Below are positions 34,232 to 39,486 of a DNA stretch of 39,486 nucleotides, in pieces. How positions within the stretch are numbered: position 1 is the first letter of the stretch; each line of letters begins with the position of its first letter. The stretch is from assembly GCA_023400235.1 (NCBI GenBank), contig JAEXFI010000052.1, positions 1-39,486 of the forward strand, in the 5' to 3' direction. The notes beneath the pieces were generated by a model. It had not been told where the DNA came from and searched no databases. It was given only the letters and a program-made list of their open reading frames with translations. This stretch comes from Bacillota bacterium. Lineage in GTDB: Bacteria > Bacillota > Clostridia > Acetivibrionales > DSM-1351. A program made the position numbers and the translations under genes.

Positions 34232-34261
34232 AAAATCCGGAGAAAGCTTCCTCCGGATTTT
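34232..34261 (-). terminator. Intrinsic terminator of the valS operon
   Basis: A perfect 11-bp stem (AAAATCCGGAG / CTCCGGATTTT) with an 8-base loop, followed on the minus strand by TTTTGTTT. It lies about 57 bases after the valS stop. Confidence 0.85.
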
Positions 34262-34317
34262 ATCCGTTAATACATTATATTTGATTGAGTGCCAAAGGGT
34301 TACATTACCTTATTCCT

Positions 34318-36969
34318 TTATTTCCTCAAGCCTTCCAGCCTTTCAGCAACCTTCTGGTACATATCCAGGTACTTTTCCCGCTTTGCCTTTTCCTCCTCAA
34401 TAACCTTTGGAGGAGCTTTTGCTACAAAGCCTTCATTTCCAAGCTTCCCTTCCACCCTTTTGAGCTCGCCCTCCAGGTTTGCCTTTTCCTTTGTGAGTCT
34501 CTCTATTTCCTTTTCTATGTCTATAAGCTCATCCAGGGGGATAAATATTTCCGCCCCTGCAATAACCGTGCCTACGGCATCTGCGGGAATACCCGCCTTA
34601 TCGGTCTGTACCGCCACCTCGGAGGCGCCCGCCAGCCTTTGGAAGAAGGAGGCTCCCTCCAGCAGTGTAGCTTTTTCAGCTTCCCCGGTTGTAACAAATA
34701 TCATTTTAGCCTTTTTTGAAGGCGGAACATTCATTTCTGCACGGATATTCCTGGTGCTTCTGATGGCATCCATTATCAGCTTCATTTTTGCTTCCTCAGA
34801 GGCAAAATCCAGCTCTTCACTGTATTGAGGCCACTCTGAAACCATTATGCTTCTGCCGTCGTTTATGAGGTGGGTGTATATTTCCTCAGTAATGAAGGGC
34901 ATGTAGGGGTGCAAAAGCTTCATGGCATTGCCCAGTACAAGGTTCAGAACATATTGTGCCTCCAGTCTTCCCTGGCTTTCCCTGTCATAGAGCCTTGGCT
35001 TGACCATTTCAATATACCAGTCGCAGAACTCCTCCCAGATGAAATCATAAACCTTCTGGAGCCCCAGACCAAGCTCGAATTTGTCAATGTTTTCAGCCAC
35101 TTCTTTTGTAACGGTGTTTATCCTGCTGAGAATCCACCTGTCAGCAACGGTGAACCTGTTCTTGTCAACCTTGCTGAAATCCAGGTTCTCATCAAAATTC
35201 ATGAGCACAAATCTGGAGGCATTCCACACCTTGTTTGCAAAGTTTCTTGAAGATTCAACCTTCTCGGTGGAAAATCTCAAATCATTTCCCGGGGAGTTTC
35301 CTATGGTCAGGGCAAACCGCAGGGCGTCCGTACCGTACTGGGCTATAACCTCCAGCGGGTCAATGCCGTTGCCCAGAGACTTGCTCATCTTCCTTCCCTG
35401 TGGGTCCCTTACAATACCATGTATGAATACATACTTGAAGGGTTCCTGCTTCATATGCTCCATACCGGAGAAAATCATTCTTGCCACCCAGAAGAATATT
35501 ATATCGTAGCCGGTTACCAATACATCGGTAGGGTAGAAATACTCAAGGTCTGCGGTTTTTTCAGGCCAGCCCAGAGTTGAGAAGGGCCACAGTGCCGAGC
35601 TGAACCAGGTGTCCAGAGTGTCGGGGTCCTGTTCTATTCTGGTGCTGCCGCACTTAGGGCAAACATCGGGCCCATCGTCCTGAACCATCATATGCCCGCA
35701 TTCCTGGCAGTAGTAAGCCGGAATTCTGTGTCCCCACCAGAGCTGCCTGGAAATGCACCAATCCTGAATATTTTCCATCCAGTTGAAATAAATCTTGGAA
35801 AACCTTTCAGGCACAAACTTAATGGTCCCATCCCTTACAACCTCCAGGGCAGGCTCAGCCAGGGGCTTCATCCTCACATACCACTGCTTTGAAATAAGGG
35901 GCTCAACCACGGTCCTGCACCTCTGGCAGGTGCCAACATTGTGGGTATGGCCTTCTATTTTCAACATACGGCCCTGCTGCTCCAGGTCCAAAACCATCTT
36001 CTTCCTGGCCTCATACCTGTCCAGACCTTTATATTGTCCGGCATTTTCATTCATTATTGCGTTATCGTCCATAACCCTTATCTGGGGCAGGTTATGTCGC
36101 AGGCCTACCTCATAGTCATTGGGGTCGTGAGCCGGTGTTATCTTAACGCAGCCTGTGCCGAATTCCTTGTCAACATAGGAATCGGCTATTACAGGTATTT
36201 CCCTGTTAACCAGCGGCAGTATCAGGGTCTTTCCTACCAGGTGGGCATACCTGTCGTCCTCGGGATTAACCGCTACAGCAGTATCCCCAAGCATTGTCTC
36301 AGGTCGGGTGGTGGCCACGACGATAAATTCCCCGCTGTCCTTTACCTGATACTTTATATGCCAGAAATGGCCGGCCTGCTCCTCATACTCAACCTCAATA
36401 TCTGAAATGGACGTATTGCACTTGGGGCACCAGTTGGTTATTCTTTCGCCCTTGTATATTAGTCCTTTGTCATAGAGCTTCAGGAATACCTCCTGTACAG
36501 CCTTTGAAAGGCCCTCATCCATGGTAAAGCGTTCCCGCTCCCAGTCGCAGGAGCTGCCCAGCTTCCTGAGCTGTTCAACTATCCTTCCCCCGTAGACCTT
36601 CTTCCATTCCCAGGCTCTTTCGAGAAACTTTTCCCTACCCAGCATTTCCTTTGTAATGCCTTCCTTTGCCATGGCATCAACTATTTTTGCCTCGGTGGCT
36701 ATGCTTGCGTGGTCGGTACCTGGCAGCCACAGTGCGCTGAACCCCTGCATCCTCTTGGTTCTGATCAGTATATCCTGCAAAGTGTTGTCCAGTGCATGCC
36801 CCATATGAAGCTGACCGGTGATGTTTGGAGGCGGGATTACTATCGTATACGGCTTTTTGTTTTTATCCGGCACTGCATGGAAATAGCCCTGCTCCATCCA
36901 TTGTGCATAAAGCCTGTCTTCTACCTGACTGGGATCATATTGCTTGGCTATGTTTTGTTGTTCGTCCAT
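34318..36969 (-). CDS. valS: Valyl-tRNA synthetase
   Basis: Class I synthetase charging tRNA-Val; 883 aa, full length. The HIGH-type motif is in PPPNITGQLHMGHAL (near residue 50). The editing (CP1) domain has TTRPETMLGDTAVAV. Zn-type Cys pairs CQECGHM...CPKCG are present, and KMSKS lies in GRKMSKSLGNGIDP. An anticodon-binding domain and a C-terminal coiled coil (IDIEKEIERLTKEKANLEGEL) end the protein. I chose ATG 36969 because GGAGG is eight bases upstream; the ATG at 36984 overlaps that site. It is controlled by the T-box leader at 37304-37680, with one small membrane-protein gene in between. An intrinsic terminator follows. Confidence 0.98.
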   Translation of the reverse strand: MDEQQNIAKQYDPSQVEDRLYAQWMEQGYFHAVPDKNKKPYTIVIPPPNITGQLHMGHALDNTLQDILIRTKRMQGFSALWLPGTDHASIATEAKIVDAMAKEGITKEMLGREKFLERAWEWKKVYGGRIVEQLRKLGSSCDWERERFTMDEGLSKAVQEVFLKLYDKGLIYKGERITNWCPKCNTSISDIEVEYEEQAGHFWHIKYQVKDSGEFIVVATTRPETMLGDTAVAVNPEDDRYAHLVGKTLILPLVNREIPVIADSYVDKEFGTGCVKITPAHDPNDYEVGLRHNLPQIRVMDDNAIMNENAGQYKGLDRYEARKKMVLDLEQQGRMLKIEGHTHNVGTCQRCRTVVEPLISKQWYVRMKPLAEPALEVVRDGTIKFVPERFSKIYFNWMENIQDWCISRQLWWGHRIPAYYCQECGHMMVQDDGPDVCPKCGSTRIEQDPDTLDTWFSSALWPFSTLGWPEKTADLEYFYPTDVLVTGYDIIFFWVARMIFSGMEHMKQEPFKYVFIHGIVRDPQGRKMSKSLGNGIDPLEVIAQYGTDALRFALTIGNSPGNDLRFSTEKVESSRNFANKVWNASRFVLMNFDENLDFSKVDKNRFTVADRWILSRINTVTKEVAENIDKFELGLGLQKVYDFIWEEFCDWYIEMVKPRLYDRESQGRLEAQYVLNLVLGNAMKLLHPYMPFITEEIYTHLINDGRSIMVSEWPQYSEELDFASEEAKMKLIMDAIRSTRNIRAEMNVPPSKKAKMIFVTTGEAEKATLLEGASFFQRLAGASEVAVQTDKAGIPADAVGTVIAGAEIFIPLDELIDIEKEIERLTKEKANLEGELKRVEGKLGNEGFVAKAPPKVIEEEKAKREKYLDMYQKVAERLEGLRK

Positions 36970-37006
36970 GGTTGAATCCTCCATTTATTAAAATTCAGTT
37001 CTCTCA

Positions 37007-37252
37007 TTAATTTTTAAAGCTTATTATAAACAGCACCAATCCGGGGATTGAAATTAACAAACCCAATATTTTTATGTTGAAAACGGCTCTGTTCAGCTTA
37101 TAGTTCCGCACTTCCTCTTCAGTCATTTCTGAAGCATTTGCACAACTCTGCCTTTCCTGTAGTCCGAACCTTTTTACAGCCGGTTTGGCGGAATACACCA
37201 CGGCAAAGCCCACCGCCATGATTATCAATGAAAGTATCTCTAAAAAATCCAT
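37007..37252 (-). CDS. Small two-helix membrane protein inside the T-box/valS transcript
   Basis: An 81-aa protein. Two hydrophobic segments (about 5-20, LSLIIMAVGFAVVYS, and 58-77, IKILGLLISIPGLVLFIISF) flank a polar middle part (RFGLQERQ..., SEMTEEEVRNYKLNRAVFN). I do not recognise the family. A longer in-frame extension up to 37405 runs through the T-box terminator and is not a gene. The ATG at 37252 has AAAGGAGAGG upstream. It is the first gene after the T-box and lies 37 bases before valS, so it should be induced when charged tRNA-Val is scarce. The reason for that coupling is unclear. Confidence 0.75.
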   Translation of the reverse strand: MDFLEILSLIIMAVGFAVVYSAKPAVKRFGLQERQSCANASEMTEEEVRNYKLNRAVFNIKILGLLISIPGLVLFIISFKN

Positions 37253-37303
37253 GTTCCCTCTCCTTTCTCTGCAAGAACTCACTTCCGCAGCCATAAATCC
37301 CTT

Positions 37304-37680
37304 AAAAATAAAAAACCCCGTCCAATATTTGGACGAAGCTGTTTTTTCGCGGTACCACCAAAATTCCACATTATCTTCGGGCAACTGCCGGCTTTCCGGC
37401 TGCACGCATAAGATAACCCGTATCTATAATCGCATTAACGGACGACACTCCGCCGCAGCCTACTCTGCAGCCCTTTTGCCAATGGAGAAAATCCCCCTGG
37501 AATACGGCTTTTTTTCGGTGCGGAGCTCCCAAGCTACCTTCGGCAGGCTGTTCACGAAACCTTTCACCCTGGGAGCCAATATGGTACAATCCGGCTCCTG
37601 CGGTTTCTCTCTGGGGAGAACCTACTGCTTACTCCTCTTGTTCATTGCCTTCAATATGAAGCTGCTAAATTTCCTTAAGT
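37304..37680 (-). promoter_or_regulatory. T-box leader (tRNA-Val-responsive riboswitch)
   Basis: The minus strand carries the T-box core TTGGTGGTACCGCG (plus 37348-37361), followed by the terminator CGTCCAA-ATA-TTGGACG (37319-37335) and a long T run. About 300 bases of structured stem I-III sequence lie upstream, including GAGGAGTAAGCAGTAGG near the 5' end. Uncharged tRNA pairs with the specifier and the antiterminator bulge, allowing read-through into the small membrane gene and valS. I could not fix the specifier codon by eye; Val is inferred from the downstream synthetase. Confidence 0.92.
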
Positions 37681-37687
37681 ACTAAAT

Positions 37688-37716
37688 ATGATATAAAATC
37701 TGCCGTCATCTGTCAA
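37688..37716 (-). promoter_or_regulatory. Promoter of the T-box/valS operon
   Basis: TTGACA (-35, plus 37711-37716) and TATCAT (-10, plus 37688-37693) are separated by exactly 17 bases on the minus strand, just before the T-box leader. The -35 box contains the stop codon of the upstream gene (TGA at 37713-37715). Confidence 0.8.
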
Positions 37717-38051
37717 GAGCGCAGATCATTCCTGCTGTCGTCATTATTTACGGCTCCCTTGTCCTGATCCTTAACCATATCATTTTCAAGAGCAGTCTGT
37801 TCAAGCTGTGCGAGCTCCTCCTGGGACTTTTGCTCCGTCTGCTCACCTGCACCTGCACCCTGTTCTACGTTCTCCTGTCCTCCGCGGCTGAAGAGCAGCC
37901 CGAAAGCGCCTATCATCAATACCATGCCCACATTGCTTACAGTCTTGTCATCAATATTGAAATTGAAAAATTTGTCCAGTATTCCGTACAAAATCATTGC
38001 AGCCGCAATTCCCATAATTATTCTGAGCTTAAGTTTTCTGGATAATTTCAT
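37713..38051 (-). CDS. Small membrane protein with acidic/Gln-rich tail
   Basis: A 112-aa protein that I do not recognise. A basic start (MKLSRKLKLR) is followed by two hydrophobic segments (about 11-26, IIMGIAAAMILYGIL, and 40-57, NVGMVLMIGAFGLLF), then a polar C-terminal half rich in Glu, Gln and Asp (QENVEQGAGAGEQTEQKSQE). I chose ATG 38051: GGAGG is about five bases upstream, while the ATG at 38063 overlaps it. The gene ends inside the -35 box of the valS promoter. It is separated from the AI-2E transporter gene by a repeat copy, so it may have its own promoter. Confidence 0.7.
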   Translation of the reverse strand: MKLSRKLKLRIIMGIAAAMILYGILDKFFNFNIDDKTVSNVGMVLMIGAFGLLFSRGGQENVEQGAGAGEQTEQKSQEELAQLEQTALENDMVKDQDKGAVNNDDSRNDLRS

Positions 38052-38063
38052 TCCTGCCTCCAT

Positions 38064-38156
38064 AAAGAATATATTAACGGCACCTGTTTACAGTATTGGC
38101 TCTTTGTGTATTAAATATGCCCTGTGCCCATAGCAATATAATATATGCAAGGCATC
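38064..38156. other. Spacer upstream of the 112-aa gene
   Basis: No gene; AT-rich part at about 38108-38150 may hold the promoter of the small membrane protein, but no clear -35/-10 pair is seen. Confidence 0.3.
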
Positions 38157-38262
38157 ATAAAGTCAATTGCGGTTGAAACCTTCTCCTTCCAGCGAATATG
38201 TGCTTTCAAGCATTTTGTTTAAAGGTTTCAACGGTTTGGGTTTTAAGGAAACCCCAAACCAC
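38157..38262. mobile_element. MITE-like element, copy C (partial, reverse orientation)
   Basis: From ATAAAGTCAATTGC at 38157 through about 38250 this is the reverse complement of the right half of the copy at 13269-13428, with only a few differences and one missing base over about 95 positions. It includes the arms GGTTGAAACCTT...AAGGTTTCAACGG. The far terminal repeat is absent. The sequence then forms a separate hairpin GGTTTGGG...CCCAAACC (about 38234-38260), which could act as a terminator for the transporter gene that ends 12 bases away. Confidence 0.8.
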
Positions 38263-38274
38263 GGACAGCAGCAT

Positions 38275-39324
38275 TTAAACCAGCAGGTCCACAGCCCGCT
38301 TTAATACCACCTTTATCATTGCAGTTACTGGCACTGCCAGAAGCATGCCTATAATTCCAAAGAATTCCCCTCCCACCAGTACGGCAATTATTGTGGTGAT
38401 AGGATGCAGCCCCAGCTTTCCTTCTATAATCTTCGGAGATATGAAGGCGTTGTCAATCTGCTGGACGATTATAAAAACCAGGGCTGCCAGCAGTGCCTTT
38501 ACGGGGGATTGCAGCAGCGCCAGCGAAATGGCGGGTATTGCTCCAAGCACCGGGCCGAAATAGGGTATTATATTTGCAATCCCGCCCACCACTCCCAGTA
38601 TGAAGGGATATTTCACATGGACAAGGTAAAGCCCCACGGTTTCCAGCAGTCCTACAATAGTAGCCGTGGTCAGCTGCCCCCTTATAAAATTTGTTATTAT
38701 TGCATTGAGCTCACGTCCAATATTTATCAGCTCGTTCCGCATTTTCTTTGGTGCCAGCATCAAGGTGGACTTTTTTATACCCTCAATATCCTTTAAAATG
38801 TAGTAGGCTATTATCATGGATAAAACCAGATTGAGCAGTATGCCGATGGAGGAGGCCAGTACCGCAAGAGATCTCTTCATGGCCTGGGTGGCATACCTCT
38901 GAATGGCTCCTGTACCTGCATTGAGTTCGCCGAATATGACATTCTTGACCTCCGGGGGCCATTTGCTGCTTTTGATTTTTGATATATAGGCATTGAAAAT
39001 TTCCCTGTACCTGGAGGCTATGTCCGGAAGGGTGTTAAAAAGCTCCTTTGCATTGCTGACCACGTGCGGAGCGATAAAAATCAGAAATATGGCGAGACAT
39101 AGCGCTGTAAAGGTGTATATTATCAAAATGGCATAGCTTCTTTTAATACCCCTCCGCTCAAATCTTATGACCAGCGGATAAATGACATAGGCTAAAAAGA
39201 CACCCATAAAAAAAGGAGCCAGGATTTTAAAAATCTTATCACTGAAATAATAGATGAAAAGTACAAGTCCTATTGTAATCAAAACCAGTATTATGTAAAA
39301 TACTGTCTTTTTAATGTTCCTCAA
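38275..39324 (-). CDS. AI-2E family transporter (PerM/YtvI-like permease)
   Basis: A 349-aa polytopic membrane protein with about seven to eight helices: two at the N-terminus (VFYIILVLITIGLVLFIYYF, ILAPFFMGVFLAYVIYPLV), one near 65-85, a soluble stretch (about 90-150), then a helical C-terminal half. That half carries the family's characteristic ANIIPYFGPVLGAIPA and LGLHPITTIIAVLVGGEFFGIIGMLLAVPV segments. Members are annotated as AI-2 exporters, but several act as Na+/H+ antiporters or have unknown cargo, so the substrate is open. The start is a TTG with GGAGGG eight bases upstream. Hairpins on both sides suggest it is a separate unit. Confidence 0.9.
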   Translation of the reverse strand: MRNIKKTVFYIILVLITIGLVLFIYYFSDKIFKILAPFFMGVFLAYVIYPLVIRFERRGIKRSYAILIIYTFTALCLAIFLIFIAPHVVSNAKELFNTLPDIASRYREIFNAYISKIKSSKWPPEVKNVIFGELNAGTGAIQRYATQAMKRSLAVLASSIGILLNLVLSMIIAYYILKDIEGIKKSTLMLAPKKMRNELINIGRELNAIITNFIRGQLTTATIVGLLETVGLYLVHVKYPFILGVVGGIANIIPYFGPVLGAIPAISLALLQSPVKALLAALVFIIVQQIDNAFISPKIIEGKLGLHPITTIIAVLVGGEFFGIIGMLLAVPVTAMIKVVLKRAVDLLV

Positions 39325-39345
39325 TCTATAGCCCTCCTAAAGCAC

Positions 39346-39398
39346 TAAAAGGGAGTGTTGCAAAATGAAAATACTTTCATTTTACAACATTCCCTTTA
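39346..39398. terminator. Long hairpin terminator
   Basis: A stem of about 24 bp with one mismatch and one G-T pair (AAAGGGAGTGTTG.AAAATGAAA against its complement), loop ATAC. T/A-rich ends allow termination in either direction; it probably ends the gene beyond the right edge. Confidence 0.6.
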
Positions 39399-39409
39399 GA
39401 AAAACTGCT

Positions 39410-39468
39410 TGTGGGCCAAACGCTAAGGCCCACATTTTGTATCCATTTTTGAGAAAATGGATACAAAA
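39410..39468. repeat. Two further hairpins at the right edge
   Basis: TGTGGGCC (39410-39417) pairs with GGCCCACA (39427-39434). Immediately after it, TTTTGTATCCATTTT (39435-39449) pairs perfectly with 39454-39468. With the preceding long hairpin they form a head-to-tail series of three stems before the window ends. Confidence 0.6.
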
Positions 39469-39486
39469 CCGCACTTTTCCCCTTCA

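Noticed and set aside
37253..37405. N-terminal extension of the 81-aa protein
   Set aside because: The extension runs through the T-box antiterminator and terminator; the ATG at 37252 has a strong ribosome binding site.
1..39486. CRISPR arrays, tRNA and rRNA genes
   Set aside because: No regularly spaced repeats and no tRNA or rRNA signatures were found by reading both strands.

Overview
The window looks like a chromosomal segment of a Gram-positive, spore-former-type Clostridia. No 16S or tRNA gene is present to place it further. The evidence is a glmS ribozyme leader, a T-box leader before valS, a cdaA-cdaR-glmM locus, strong GGAGG ribosome binding sites, and GTG/TTG starts. Three base-composition zones are visible by eye: a very AT-rich left part (1-11,000), a GC-richer secretion/envelope operon (14,974-24,950), and housekeeping genes of intermediate composition (11,076-12,902 and 25,147 to the right end).

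Left accessory region (1-10,746). A small membrane-anchored protein and a secreted papain-fold cysteine peptidase converge on a shared terminator. They are followed by IS21 istB debris, a GNAT acetyltransferase and a block of minus-strand genes that looks like a defence island. The first block to be transcribed is hamA-hamB: a DUF1837 PD-(D/E)XK nuclease and a Ski2-like helicase, i.e. a compact Hachiman/AbpAB-type pair. Next come a three-helix membrane protein with a Cys-rich segment and then a tight, partly overlapping three-gene unit: radical SAM/SPASM enzyme, thymidylate-kinase-like P-loop kinase, and EEP-family nuclease/phosphatase. I do not recognise this last unit as a named system, and it is the best candidate here for an undescribed one. 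The island abuts the 3' end of glmS.

glmS region (10,919-14,250). glmS is preceded by a clear glmS ribozyme, but the ribozyme lies about 780 nt from the start codon. A 160-bp MITE-like element with perfect 12-bp terminal inverted repeats sits in between. Two more copies of this element lie near 30.65 kb and 38.2 kb. A truncated group II intron reverse transcriptase lies upstream of the ribozyme.

Secretion/envelope operon (14,974-24,950, plus strand). A 1,863-aa secreted, membrane-anchored protein (FN3-like, BIG2, cohesin-like and GLUG repeats) is followed by a MoxR ATPase, a DUF58 protein and a membrane transglutaminase-like protein. The transglutaminase has Ser where the catalytic Cys should be. 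A frameshifted DUF2149 fragment follows.

Housekeeping region (25,147-39,486, minus strand). In transcription order from the right: AI-2E-family transporter; small membrane protein; T-box leader, small membrane protein and valS; class V aminotransferase; nadE; a 33-aa Prli42-like membrane peptide; and cdaA-cdaR-FAD oxidoreductase-glmM. GlmM and GlmS both act in UDP-GlcNAc synthesis, and CdaA/CdaR make and regulate c-di-AMP, so much of this part concerns cell-wall precursor supply and its control.
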